DNA of 64,000 nt from Saccharicrinis sp965230625 (GTDB taxonomy: Bacteria; Bacteroidota; Bacteroidia; Bacteroidales; Marinilabiliaceae): the NCBI GenBank assembly GCA_965230625.1, contig CBDDLL010000001.1, positions 682,001 to 746,000 on the forward strand, read 5' to 3'. The position numbers and the translations under genes were made by a program. Positions 19,618-27,397 of this stretch are shown here, in pieces. How positions within the stretch are numbered: the first letter of the stretch is position 1; each line of letters begins with the position of its first letter. The notes beneath the pieces are model-generated. The model saw only the letters and a list, made by a program, of their open reading frames with translations. It searched no databases and was not told the DNA's origin.

Positions 19618-20394
19618 TTATTTCTGATTTAATTTTAAAATCATTTTGTTGTATTTCTTATAAAATTCAGATTCATCCTCTATTGGGTTTGCTAATGCAT
19701 CTTTCAATTCTTTCAAACTGTAGATTTCATAAATGTATTTATAATCAGACTTGTCATTAACTAGATCTTTAAGGTTAAATTTTGCAACAAATAACTTTAT
19801 CAAAACCATTTTGTGATCTAACACTTCTTTTGGTACATCTTCACTTATTGGTAGTGATGGTAAGTAATTATTATACTGATTGTAAAAATTCTGTTTTAGT
19901 ACTTCAAGCTTACTATTAATTCCTCTAAAGATTTCATTCATTTCACTCCCCTCTTCTGCCATAGGGGTTACTTCAAACAACACCATCAAATCGTCATAAG
20001 CTTCAAAGCTATTTAGGTGTCTCATAATGTATTGTTGATTATTTTTAAATTTTTCAATATCATCTTTAATTTCCAGGTATAACAATTTTTCTGTGAAAGA
20101 CCAGAAGGATGATAGGTAATTAATCTGATTAAGTCTCTTCGGTAATAATTCTTCATGAATATTTTTCAGTCTAACCTTTTTAGTTGTATTTGGTTGCTTC
20201 TCTATAAAAACCCAATTTGCTATCAAATACTTAGACTCTAACAAAAGTATATCCAACTCATTCAAATAGTAAAATGACGATAGCTTTTTATTAAAATCAT
20301 CTAAGGATTTAGAATTGAGTTTAATTTCTTGTGAATGACTATAGCTTAACAAGCTAACTAAACTATATAACAGAGTTAAAATTAATTTTCTCAT
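19618..20394 (-). CDS. Secreted hypothetical protein (258 aa)
   Basis: The signal peptide (MRKLILTLLYSLVSLLSYSH) lacks a lipobox. The mature protein is Lys/Leu-rich and predicted mainly helical, with a Glu/Asp-rich C-terminus ('PIEDESEFYKKYNKMILKLNQK'). No family recognised. It is one of the single-gene cassettes; its stop codon is followed at once by spacer repeat B, and its start lies 28 bp from repeat A. Confidence 0.7.
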   Translation of the reverse strand: MRKLILTLLYSLVSLLSYSHSQEIKLNSKSLDDFNKKLSSFYYLNELDILLLESKYLIANWVFIEKQPNTTKKVRLKNIHEELLPKRLNQINYLSSFWSFTEKLLYLEIKDDIEKFKNNQQYIMRHLNSFEAYDDLMVLFEVTPMAEEGSEMNEIFRGINSKLEVLKQNFYNQYNNYLPSLPISEDVPKEVLDHKMVLIKLFVAKFNLKDLVNDKSDYKYIYEIYSLKELKDALANPIEDESEFYKKYNKMILKLNQK

Positions 20395-20421
20395 ATGAAT
20401 CTCTTCTTAAATTGCGTGAAA

Positions 20422-20720
20422 TTTTCTGTAATACCATATGTATTGCCTATATTTTTCATTTGTACACAAATTACATTTTTGGTTTTATGCATCAAAAATA
20501 GCCAAATACTTAAATTCATAAGTCATCGTGTGGACTTTTTAATTGTTTCTTATGTAAGTGCAAAATTTCGGTTGTTTTGGATGAAGTGCGCCCCAAAAGC
20601 TCCTGAATATTTCGTAAATCTGTTCCCAATACCAACAAATAGATTACAAAACTATGTCGCAAAGAGTACACTACACCCAACCAAAATCTCACCTAACCAC
20701 CATTGGTTTTATGTTGTGTT
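20422..20720 (-). repeat. Spacer repeat A, copy 1: contains a tyrosine-recombinase 3' fragment
   Basis: 299 bp, aligned without gaps to 29837-30135 at well over three quarters of positions. It starts 15 nt after the stop of the DUF6155-like gene and ends 28 nt before the next cassette gene. The minus strand at 20671-20516 encodes a recombinase C-terminus (separate entry). The remaining ~100 bp are noncoding. Confidence 0.8.
20516..20671 (-). pseudogene. Remnant of a tyrosine recombinase (integrase) C-terminus
   Basis: 52 codons read as VYSLRHSFVIYLLVLGTDLR, then NIQELLGRTSSKTTEI, ending KSPHDDL and a TGA. This is the C-terminal core of XerC/IntI-type recombinases: LRHSF (catalytic Arg/His box), GTDLR.IQELLG and SSKTTEI. 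The catalytic Tyr position (usually TEIYTH) reads TEILHL, so the site is dead. A TAG lies upstream in frame. A second, more decayed copy is at 29954-30086. Confidence 0.75.
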
Positions 20721-20866
20721 AGTCACTGGCATTTCTTAATAATAAAGTTCTATTCCAAATTCATTGGCTCTAGTTGATAATTTCTCAATACGTTTTTTAA
20801 ATTTTTCTTCGAGTCCTAATTCACAAATTCCGACTGTTGCACTTTCAAACATCTTTTCTATAGAAA

Positions 20867-20870
20867 TATA
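20867..20870 (+). repeat. Target-site duplication, left copy (ATAA)
   Basis: ATAA precedes the IS left end; the partner at 22167-22170 follows the right end. Deleting IS plus one copy restores the host reading frame. Confidence 0.8.
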
Positions 20871-22166
20871 AGGGCATCTCTAAAAACTTGTTTTTTGATT
20901 TTCTGATTAGTAGGAATTCCCAGTCTACAAAATATCTAAAGTTACTTGGATTTCTCAATATTCAGTTTGTCAGCAATATAGCGATTTTTTGAATTGACCA
21001 ATGGGCATACCTACCCCATTGAAACCTTGATTTTTAACTGCACGCACCGGTTTATATTATAAGTTAAGTTCATTATTCCGATTTTAGCTTTTGCTCTTGC
21101 CATACCTATAGTTCTTACTATTGAACCATTCATGCTATTCTCTACAAAGCCAAATATATGTTCTACCCTGGCTCGTGTTTTTGATTTTTCACGGTTATCG
21201 GCCTTTTGCTTTTCAGTTAGGGGTTTGTTCCTGTGCCCTTTTTCATGTACTTTGTTGATCACTTCCTTTTCCTTATATACTCTTTCTTGCTCTTCACCAC
21301 CATAAGCACTATCAGCATAAAGCGGTTGCCCTTTATCTTTTGGGGTCAATAATTCTTTTATTACCTGGGAGTCATGAACCGATGCGTCAGTAACAACATA
21401 ATCTTCAACCAATTTAGTCCTTGTGTCAGCTTTGACATGGTTCTTGTAACCATAGAAAGTAACAAAGTTCTTTTTAGTCCAGCGTGCATCAATATCTTTC
21501 TGGCGAAGTTTGTTTGGTTTTTCTTTCCAATCCTCAGGAGCCGTGCCTGTCTGTTTGATATGTTTATTTTCTTCCCGGTTGTTTCGTTGGCGAGGAGCTT
21601 CTACGAAGCTCGCATCAACCATCTTTCCTTCGTTAGCAAATACTCCTGCAGTATCAAGAAGTTCATTGAATGTTTTAAACATGTCTTCAATGACATTCTT
21701 TTCAACAAGCAACTCTCTAAAAGCCCAGAAAGTCTTACTGTCAGGTACTTTATCACTCTTTTTGATTTCTAAAAACCGTTTGAAGCTTGCCCTGTCTACG
21801 ATCTGATATTCAAGCTGATCATCGGATAAGTTATAAAGACCTTGGAGTATTAGTGCCTTAAACATCATGAACCTGTCAAATGGTGGGCGGCCTCCTTTTG
21901 AGGTTTCAGCACTTGAATTCTCCAATGCCTTTAACAATGGGGTTTTGAAGATATTCCAATCTATAAATTCATTCAGCTTTTGAAGAGGGTCACCTAATTT
22001 TGTCAACTTTTCCATTAAAAAATGATCATCAAACAATCCTAGTGGGTTTATATTTTTCATCTTTTCTCTTATTTAATACCGTAATATTATGCTTTTTGTG
22101 CATAGATTCATCGCTAAAGTATTAATATTCTGAATTATATTTTAATTTTAGTTTTTAGAGATGCCC
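20871..22166 (-). mobile_element. IS5-family insertion sequence, 1296 bp
   Basis: Perfect 16-bp terminal inverted repeats: GGGCATCTCTAAAAAC at 20871-20886 and its complement at 22151-22166. The 4-bp duplication ATAA and an intact transposase on the minus strand suggest a recent, possibly active element. Confidence 0.9.
21011..22060 (-). CDS. IS5-family transposase (intact)
   Basis: 349 aa. An N-terminal DUF772-type domain ('GGRPPFDRFMMFKALILQGLYNLSDDQLEYQI') is followed by a DDE catalytic domain with MVDASFVEAPRQR (first Asp), YGYKNHVKAD, LYADSAYGG (second Asp) and ARVEHIFGF (Glu). Length and all catalytic residues are normal. It cuts and pastes the surrounding element and is encoded on the same strand as the gene it disrupts. 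Confidence 0.92.
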   Translation of the reverse strand: MKNINPLGLFDDHFLMEKLTKLGDPLQKLNEFIDWNIFKTPLLKALENSSAETSKGGRPPFDRFMMFKALILQGLYNLSDDQLEYQIVDRASFKRFLEIKKSDKVPDSKTFWAFRELLVEKNVIEDMFKTFNELLDTAGVFANEGKMVDASFVEAPRQRNNREENKHIKQTGTAPEDWKEKPNKLRQKDIDARWTKKNFVTFYGYKNHVKADTRTKLVEDYVVTDASVHDSQVIKELLTPKDKGQPLYADSAYGGEEQERVYKEKEVINKVHEKGHRNKPLTEKQKADNREKSKTRARVEHIFGFVENSMNGSIVRTIGMARAKAKIGIMNLTYNINRCVQLKIKVSMG

Positions 22167-22511
22167 ATAATAATTTTCGTCACAGTAACCGAAGTCACTA
22201 ATTACCTCGAGACAGCAGTCCACATAATGCAATTCAAGTTCAATATTCATTTCCATAACTTTCAATTTCCGAACTTCTCGAATTAACTTCCATGCTTCGG
22301 CTTCTCTTAGAACCATATTTTTTCTTGAAGGATAGATGTATTTTTCAATTTCCTTCTTATGTTTCTCAGTTAAGTCTTTAATATCTCCAGATGCATAAAT
22401 ATCTAGATAATCTTTTGCTGATGGGATTTTCTTATATATTTCAGAAACTAATTTGATAATTTATGATTTGTCAAGGTTGTTTAATCTGGCTTTTAGTTCT
22501 TTTATTCCCAT

Positions 22512-22706
22512 ATAAGTTATGCCAGTTTCTTTCTAAAATATTTCTTGTTATTACTTTTACTTGAGTTTGTGTTGTTTGCTAGTTATTAACGGTTGAATTA
22601 TGCGTTTTGAGGAGTTCCGAAGAAACTCAGTTTTAAATCAGTACATAGCTCCACGAGACTCCCAAACAAAAGCTGCCCTCTATGCTTTATTCCAGATTGT
22701 TAGGAT
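22512..22706 (-). repeat. Cassette spacer with attC-like arms
   Basis: Three nt after the FloA-like gene stop, the minus strand reads CCTAACAATCTGGAATAAAG, then CATAGAGGGC. The far end, TTAACGGTTGAATTATGCG on the plus strand (22587-22605), pairs with it imperfectly. This leading arm resembles those at 20724, 25246, 26295 and 30134. Confidence 0.5.
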
Positions 22707-23357
22707 CTATTGTTTCTTAACAATCAGGCTTTGATTAATTAGTTGAACTCCCAATACATTTTCCCAATACTCTGTATTAAAAATATTATTACGTATAAAA
22801 TTCTGAGATGAAATTGGGTCTGTTGAAGTCCAGTCTTTTGCAACCATTGTTAACTTCTCCTCAATTCTTTCTTGGATTCTGTCGCATTTTACGCTTTCAT
22901 CCCAAAATGCAACTCCTATTCCGTGCTTGAACTCAGCCCATAAATCTATTTTGAATGTTTTAAAGTCCAAGTCTTTGATGGTTAAAGTATGAATTTCCGT
23001 TGTTTTTTGAATTGCCTCGTCAAGGTTTTTCCCCATAACATCCAAAGCAGTAATTATTTGAAATGTAACACCTATCTTATCCTTGTTCTCGACAAAGGTC
23101 TCAACAACTTTTTGAGGGTTTCCACCTGCTAAGAGATGGGTTTCGAGGTCTGTAAGTTTTAAATTTAAGTTTTGCTTTTGAGTCAATGCGAGTGCTTTAA
23201 AAAGTTTTTTCCTGTTAGTATGTCTCATATTTAACCCAAATGCTTCCTTAAAGGAAATGGCTGCTTCATGCCTTTTTGCTCTCAATTTTGTCACTAATAT
23301 TGGTAGTGCTAAGAGAACAATAAAAAATAATAATAGTATTGATATAAATATTTCCAT
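22707..23357 (-). CDS. Membrane-anchored protein with a FloA (flotillin-like)-type domain
   Basis: 216 aa with one N-terminal membrane helix (about 3-23), then a region that follows the FloA/YqfA order: 'LRAKRHEAAISFKEAFGLNM', 'LFKALALTQKQNLNLKLTDL', 'ETHLLAGGNPQKVVETFVEN', 'ITALDVMGKNLDEAIQKT'. Bacterial FloA is about 330 aa and scaffolds membrane microdomains. Here the C-terminal ~90 residues differ and the long helical repeat tail is missing. It is a lone island gene between palindromic spacers. The family link is by motif recognition only. Confidence 0.6.
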   Translation of the reverse strand: MEIFISILLLFFIVLLALPILVTKLRAKRHEAAISFKEAFGLNMRHTNRKKLFKALALTQKQNLNLKLTDLETHLLAGGNPQKVVETFVENKDKIGVTFQIITALDVMGKNLDEAIQKTTEIHTLTIKDLDFKTFKIDLWAEFKHGIGVAFWDESVKCDRIQERIEEKLTMVAKDWTSTDPISSQNFIRNNIFNTEYWENVLGVQLINQSLIVKKQ

Positions 23358-23587
23358 TAACTGAGTTTTTATAATAGGCCTTAACTATGCGACTATGAAG
23401 CATAAGTGAGGATTAACCTCAACTCACTTTCGAACTTCACGGAGCCAAAACGTTGTATTTGTGTTTTTCTATTTCATTTCAAAAGCAAATCAACGATTTG
23501 GCTCTGGTTGTCGAAGCAAAATTAGTCGGCTCACTTATGCTTATTCCAAATTATTTTATTTTCGTGCTTATTTTTTCATTTTTTTAC
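23358..23587 (-). repeat. Cassette spacer with two nested long inverted repeats
   Basis: The outer pair AAGCATAAGTGAG (23398-23410) / CTCACTTATGCTT (23530-23542) is perfect over 13 bp. The inner pair GAGCCAAAACGTTG (23442-23455) / CAACGATTTGGCTC (23491-23504) matches 13 of 14. The two-level symmetry is like the paired arms of integron attC sites, though larger. Confidence 0.7.
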
Positions 23588-24136
23588 TTAAATAGCTTTT
23601 GGTAAATTACATACAGTATTTATATGGTTTGATGTTCGATGAAGTATTTTAAGATAGTCATTTATTGTTTCCTCATATTCGATCCTATAATCCTTATGCA
23701 GTTTCTTGGTCACGACATTAATTAAGCGTCTAACTATCATAGCTACCTTAGTGTCATATTTAGTAAAACAGGTTCCAAACATGTTAGTTGATAATGAGAA
23801 GGGAATATTAAGGATAAGAATTAGTAAGTCCGCTTCATATAAGGTATTCTTAGAAATATTTGTGAACTCATTTATTCTCTTGATACATGCACTTAACATA
23901 TTTGCGAATTGTAATTGTTCTGAAAATCCCTTATAATTTTTTTGAAATATTATTTCCAAATCTGCTTTAGTTGTTTCGAATAATTCTTTTTCACCAAGCT
24001 CTTTGTCTAGGTAATTAATAAAAACATAATCGTAAACTGATTTTTCTTTAGATGCAAGTTTTATAACCATATCTTGAAGGTCTTTATAAGCAAGTTGCTT
24101 TATCTTTTCTTTTGCTTCTTTATTTAGTCTTGGCAT
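23588..24136 (-). CDS. Hypothetical protein (182 aa) of the cassette island
   Basis: Soluble, no signal peptide, mostly helical. 'MPRLNKEAKEKIKQLAYKDL', 'YVFINYLDKELGEKELFE', 'PFSLSTNMFGTCFTKYDTKVAMIVRRL' and 'HKDYRIEYEETINDYL' look like conserved blocks. I recall similar uncharacterised Bacteroidota proteins but no named family. Single gene, spacers on both sides. Confidence 0.65.
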   Translation of the reverse strand: MPRLNKEAKEKIKQLAYKDLQDMVIKLASKEKSVYDYVFINYLDKELGEKELFETTKADLEIIFQKNYKGFSEQLQFANMLSACIKRINEFTNISKNTLYEADLLILILNIPFSLSTNMFGTCFTKYDTKVAMIVRRLINVVTKKLHKDYRIEYEETINDYLKILHRTSNHINTVCNLPKAI

Positions 24137-24289
24137 TTAAAATTCTTTTTAAAATCGCTCTTTACATGAAACAGTACACAAGCTTCAAGAGTTACATAGG
24201 TTAAATAAAGGCCGGGATCTAGTCCAACACGCACTACAACGCTTGGTCTTACAGACCGCTCATAGTCCTATCTATTGGCAAGCTGATTT
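24137..24289 (-). repeat. Spacer containing repeat B, copy 2 (uninterrupted)
   Basis: 24190-24281 carries the intact version of the repeat split by the IS at 17884-19534. It begins 8 nt after the SMI1/KNR4-type gene stop (minus strand). Blocks GGACTATGAGC, GGTCTGTAAGACC and GTTGGACTAGATCCCGG are shared. It ends at TACATAGGTTAAATA. Confidence 0.75.
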
Positions 24290-25015
24290 TTATTTTCCAA
24301 AGAGTCTTCTAAAGAATCCTTTTTTCTTATTCTTAATAACCCATATTAATTCATTTGGGTGTCTTTGGGTTAAATTATTAGGTCCCAATCTGCCCCATGC
24401 GAATCCCTCTTTATTTGCAGAATTTCTTAGGTCAGCAATCACCCATTCATCTCCCTCAAATTCATTTAAGAAATCCGAAAACTGGTTATTCTTATTGAGA
24501 AAGTCAAGCTTTTCATACATATTTCCTCCATTTTTCCAAATCTCAAAAACAACGTTTTCATGAACTTCATTTAAATAGTTCTCAGAGGGTGATTCATAAA
24601 ACTCGATCAAACTTTGTAAGAATCCATTTAAGTCTTTCGTGTATTTAACGAATACAGCTGGATCGTGACATGCATAGTAAACATGTCCAAGCGAGCCGTC
24701 ATTTAGGATATCAAGTATCCAAAAATTACCAAATCCATCATGTCCTAGAGTTATCGAATACGGAGACAATTCTGTGAATCCAAATTGTCCAATAGAGGAG
24801 AAATCCACTCTCTCCAATCCATAACCTTCCCACCCACATGTTACTTTAAGTATTTCTTTCAATTCATTATCTAAAGTTCGATTGGGAAAATGTTGTTCTA
24901 ATTCGTTAATTTCGGAATCTGTTAATCCGTCCTGAAATTCAAGAGAATAGTCTTCTCCATCCTCGTCAGTAAATGTCGATTCCTTTAAGGTCTTAATAAT
25001 CTCAATGTTTCTCAT
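24290..25015 (-). CDS. SMI1/KNR4 (SUKH) family protein
   Basis: 241 aa. The N-terminal two thirds read as a SUKH fold: 'GLTDSEINELEQHFPNRTLDNELKEIL' followed by 'ITLGHDGFGNFWILDIL', 'LGHVYYACHDPAVFVKYTKDL' and 'FLQSLIEFY'. The C-terminal part is an additional domain ending in a basic tail 'NKKKGFFRRLFGK'. SUKH proteins are often immunity proteins against contact-dependent or polymorphic toxins; no cognate toxin lies next to it. As a lone cassette it could be an orphan immunity gene. Confidence 0.82.
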   Translation of the reverse strand: MRNIEIIKTLKESTFTDEDGEDYSLEFQDGLTDSEINELEQHFPNRTLDNELKEILKVTCGWEGYGLERVDFSSIGQFGFTELSPYSITLGHDGFGNFWILDILNDGSLGHVYYACHDPAVFVKYTKDLNGFLQSLIEFYESPSENYLNEVHENVVFEIWKNGGNMYEKLDFLNKNNQFSDFLNEFEGDEWVIADLRNSANKEGFAWGRLGPNNLTQRHPNELIWVIKNKKKGFFRRLFGK

Positions 25016-25272
25016 TAGTTATATTTATGTGGTTCTTCTTTTGAACTTTTTGCCAATGTTGACCTGGATGAAGCTTGCGGAGATTTAATGAACCAACCCT
25101 CTCAAAACGCATCAGAGCCAGAGCTTATATTTATTTTATCTTTTCATTTTAAAAGCCAAATCTAAGATTTGCTGGTGTTCGATTACCAAACTATACTTCC
25201 TATAAGTTACGACCGCCAAATGCTTTATACTAGCGTGTTGGTAAGCGTTATTCATTCATCTTTTTCAGGCAA
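25016..25272 (-). repeat. Cassette spacer with attC-like leading arm
   Basis: On the minus strand, 27-62 nt after the lipoprotein pseudogene stop, it reads GCTTACCAACACGC, then TAGTATAAAGCATTTGGCGG (25246-25211). The last part, TATAAAGCATTTGGCGG, resembles TATAAAATATTTGGCGG at 26283-26267. The trailing end before the SMI1 gene pairs with it only weakly. Confidence 0.5.
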
Positions 25273-25762
25273 TTACATAAACCCTGGTAATTTTCTATAG
25301 AACTTGATTTTTACTTTCTCATTTACAAAGTCTACTAAAATATTAAAGTGTTCATCTTCAGGTTCCAGAAATATTAATTTCCCATTATTTATTCTGAGTC
25401 CTATATTTTTTAATTTGTTTATTATCAGGCAATTTTAAATCACCAGCCATTCCTATTACATCATCAGTTGTCAATATTGAACGATTGTAAAATTCATTAT
25501 TTACATATATCGTCATTGTGTCTTGATTGAAGTTTCCCGCAAAACAAATTACAACTGAGTCTGATGGCAAATCTCTTTTATCTTCAAGCGGTGTACTTAG
25601 GTAATCTATTTCAATGTCATAAAGTAATTTAGCATTTCGATTTTCTTCATTGCACGAGAAGAAAAGGATAACAAGCAGTCCAAATAGTATATTCTGGCTA
25701 TGTCTTTTTAAGATTGGTCTTGTAATCACGTTATGTTTTCTTTCAAAAGTTATAAACGTCAA
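25273..25762 (-). pseudogene. Lipoprotein gene with a frameshift in an A6 run
   Basis: ATG 25762 opens a frame with a lipoprotein-type signal (ILFGLLVILFFSC) that ends at TAA 25385. Just before that stop, at an A6 run (T6 on the plus strand, 25406-25411), a one-base shift joins a second open frame: IGLRINNGKLIFLEPEDEHF, then NILVDFVNEKVKIKFYRKLP, ending GFM and TAA at 25273. The joined protein (about 160 aa) is coherent, so one extra A is the simplest explanation. Slippage or a sequencing error are alternatives. It overlaps the upstream gene by 20 bp. Confidence 0.65.
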
Positions 25763-26135
25763 ATTCCTTACATGACTTTAATCTGCGTTTCTTTATATAA
25801 AGGTCAATATATCGAATCTGCTCATTACCATTATTATATCCTGTTTCTACTTTTTTGTAGTGGTTGTCTCCAAACTTAAAGAATATGGTAAACATAAATC
25901 GATACATCTCTAGTAGGGAGTTTAGTGGCACTCCATATTTAATTTTTTCTTTTATTGTCAGATTGCTGATTTCAATGACTTTAAATCCATTTGTTTTGTA
26001 ATAATCTGTAATAATTTTCCTTAGCTGTTTTTCGCTAACAAACCTAAAGTATAATTGAACTAAGAATAAGGCTCCTAAAAGTCCAATTGCGATATAAAGT
26101 TGAAATTCATTAATTTGATTAAAATTCATTGTCAT
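25743..26135 (-). CDS. Single-pass membrane protein, hypothetical (130 aa)
   Basis: One transmembrane helix near residues 12-31 (FQLYIAIGLLGALFLVQLYF) and a basic cytoplasmic-type remainder ending 'IDLYIKKRRLKSCKEFDVYNF'. No domain recognised. Its 3' end overlaps the start of the frameshifted lipoprotein gene by 20 bp, so the two probably form one two-gene cassette. Confidence 0.65.
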   Translation of the reverse strand: MTMNFNQINEFQLYIAIGLLGALFLVQLYFRFVSEKQLRKIITDYYKTNGFKVIEISNLTIKEKIKYGVPLNSLLEMYRFMFTIFFKFGDNHYKKVETGYNNGNEQIRYIDLYIKKRRLKSCKEFDVYNF

Positions 26136-26465
26136 TAAAAATATAGGTTGTGTGTTTTATGCTTGCCAACGGCCACGTATATGAGACGTTTGGCATTTCG
26201 GAGAGCAAAACTGTCAAACCGCTACAAATTTTATTAAGTGTAACGACCTCAAAATTACCACTATCCGCCAAATATTTTATATACATTGTTAGGCACTGGG
26301 ATTTATTCATTATCAAGAACTTACACTCATTCATTGCACTGTTTTTTGTTTTATTTGGGTCGACAATTTTCTCGTGCGTTTGGGCAGCCATACTCTTTGA
26401 CAAGTTTTGGTCGTGTGTTGGTTTTTTGAGCGACTTGGCAATGTGTATGACTGCGAAGGGAGGAA
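26136..26465 (-). repeat. Double spacer: attC-like palindrome plus left flank repeat of the R-M module
   Basis: 26164-26194 (TGCCAACGGCCACGTATATG, then AGACGTTTGGC) pairs imperfectly with 26267-26295 (GCCAAATATTTTATATACAT, then TGTTAGGCA), a 132-bp palindrome. On the minus strand it starts with GCCTAAC, which fits the integron RYYYAAC core, although the far end (GTTGGCA) does not fit GTTRRRY exactly. 26374-26450 is the left member of a direct-repeat pair around the restriction-modification genes. Confidence 0.65.
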
Positions 26466-27056
26466 TTATTCAATTTCATATTCCCCTTTTTTATTTAACC
26501 ACATCGCAATTGCCCAAGCTTCCCTAAATCTGATATTTGCCATTGTCATACCATATTCTCTACATAATTTTTCATAGTCCTTGTAGTTCTTAGGTCTTTT
26601 TGTAAATAAAATCCACATAAGACCTGCAGCTGCAGTCAAATAAGTTAAACCACCATTTTTGTGTGATGGTCTTTTTATTACATTACATCTACGGCATCTT
26701 AATTCAAGATTATCTAATGTATCGGCATCTGCTTGATTTTTGAAGTTTTGCTTTGGGTTGATGTGGTCAGCTTGCAATTCTAATCTTGTACCACAATCTT
26801 CACATACACCAGACTGGCTATAAAACCAATCAAAGACAGCAGTCATTGTTTTGCCTTTAGGATAGTGCTTTTGAAAATTTTTATTACTTGCTACTGCTGT
26901 ACCAACCTGAGGTGGATTTAAAGAACTTAATAAAGCTGAAGCAATTTCTTTATATGTAACGATTTTATGTTCTACTAAAAATTTTAAAAAATCTTCCCAA
27001 TTACTTTCTGACCAGTCTCCATCAGATTCTGGGAAATTGTTTATGTTGATTGCCAT
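26466..27056 (-). CDS. HNH endonuclease, probable type II restriction enzyme
   Basis: 196 aa from the ATG at 27056; a longer start at 27128 would overlap the regulator gene and is rejected. HNH core: CEDC (85-88), LELQADHINP with His98, NLELRCRRCNVIKR (116-129); the two CxxC pairs should bind a structural zinc. The N-terminal ~75 residues and the C-terminal helical part are probably DNA-recognition regions. It starts 5 bp after an XRE regulator and lies divergent from a DNA methyltransferase, the usual set of a controlled type II R-M system. Target sequence not predictable. Confidence 0.82.
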   Translation of the reverse strand: MAININNFPESDGDWSESNWEDFLKFLVEHKIVTYKEIASALLSSLNPPQVGTAVASNKNFQKHYPKGKTMTAVFDWFYSQSGVCEDCGTRLELQADHINPKQNFKNQADADTLDNLELRCRRCNVIKRPSHKNGGLTYLTAAAGLMWILFTKRPKNYKDYEKLCREYGMTMANIRFREAWAIAMWLNKKGEYEIE

Positions 27057-27061
27057 GTTTA

Positions 27062-27322
27062 TTATTTTACTAAATGAGTTTCTAATTCTTGAATAAAGTC
27101 CACTAATGAAATATCTAAGGCTTTGCATATTGTTCTAAGTTCAATAATATCAAGTCTTCTTTCTGAGTTTTCAACCTTGGAAATAAATGTTTGGTCTGTT
27201 CCTATTTTTGCTGCAAGCTCCTTTTGAGTAAAACCTTTAGATTCGCGATACTCTCTAATCATGGAGATAACACTGTGGTACTCTTTAGCATGAATTGATT
27301 TCTTTATTTTATTGTTATCCAT
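27062..27322 (-). CDS. XRE-family regulator, probable controller (C) protein
   Basis: 86 aa. HTH_3 fold with 'KGFTQKELAAKIGTDQTFIS' and 'KVENSERRLDIIEL' (about 30-62), the size and shape of R-M controller proteins. It is cotranscribed with the HNH gene. Its own promoter region contains an exact palindrome (separate entry), so autoregulation plus control of the endonuclease and methyltransferase is the likely role. Confidence 0.85.
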   Translation of the reverse strand: MDNNKIKKSIHAKEYHSVISMIREYRESKGFTQKELAAKIGTDQTFISKVENSERRLDIIELRTICKALDISLVDFIQELETHLVK

Positions 27323-27329
27323 AGGTAAG

Positions 27330-27370
27330 CAAATGTATATGCGATATTCGCATATGCCAAAATCGCATAT
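27330..27370. promoter_or_regulatory. Divergent R-M promoter with controller-protein operator
   Basis: For the regulator (minus strand), TTTTG at 27362-27358 and TACATTTG at 27337-27330 are separated by 20 nt, a canonical Bacteroidota promoter. Filling that spacer is ATATGCGA-tat-TCGCATAT (27337-27355), a perfect 8-bp-arm palindrome, with a third half-site TCGCATAT at 27363-27370. For the methyltransferase, TATATTTG at 27386-27393 is a possible -7 element only 4 nt before its ATG. Confidence 0.75.
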
Positions 27371-27397
27371 TTGGAATTGTTTTTGTATATTTGTGGC

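Larger units (their letters stand above)
20736..22511 (-). pseudogene. DUF6155-like gene, broken by a nonsense codon and an IS5-family insertion
   Basis: From ATG 22511 the reading is MGIKELKARLNNLDKS, then an in-frame TAA, then IIKLVSEIYKKIPSAKDYLD, continuing through '...EVISDFGYCDENYY' to the IS. Removing the IS and one copy of the 4-bp duplication restores the frame as DENYYISIEKMFES and runs to the TAA at 20736. The motif order (short lysine-rich N-terminus, KDYLDIYA, KYIYPSRK, MFESATVGI) resembles DUF6155 proteins of Bacteroidota; family call moderate, pseudogene status secure. Confidence 0.8.

Noticed and set aside
20395..20739. 114-codon plus-strand frame
   Set aside because: It is the antisense of the recombinase-tail repeat; the opposite strand gives a recognisable recombinase C-terminus.
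24290..25015. Toxin-immunity pair around the SUKH protein
   Set aside because: Neither neighbour is a toxin (a 182-aa unknown protein and a lipoprotein pseudogene), so only an orphan immunity-like gene can be stated.
26150..26527. 125-codon plus-strand frame over the spacer and the HNH gene 3' end
   Set aside because: It is antisense to two real genes and crosses a palindromic spacer; the hydrophobic translation is an artefact of the repeat.
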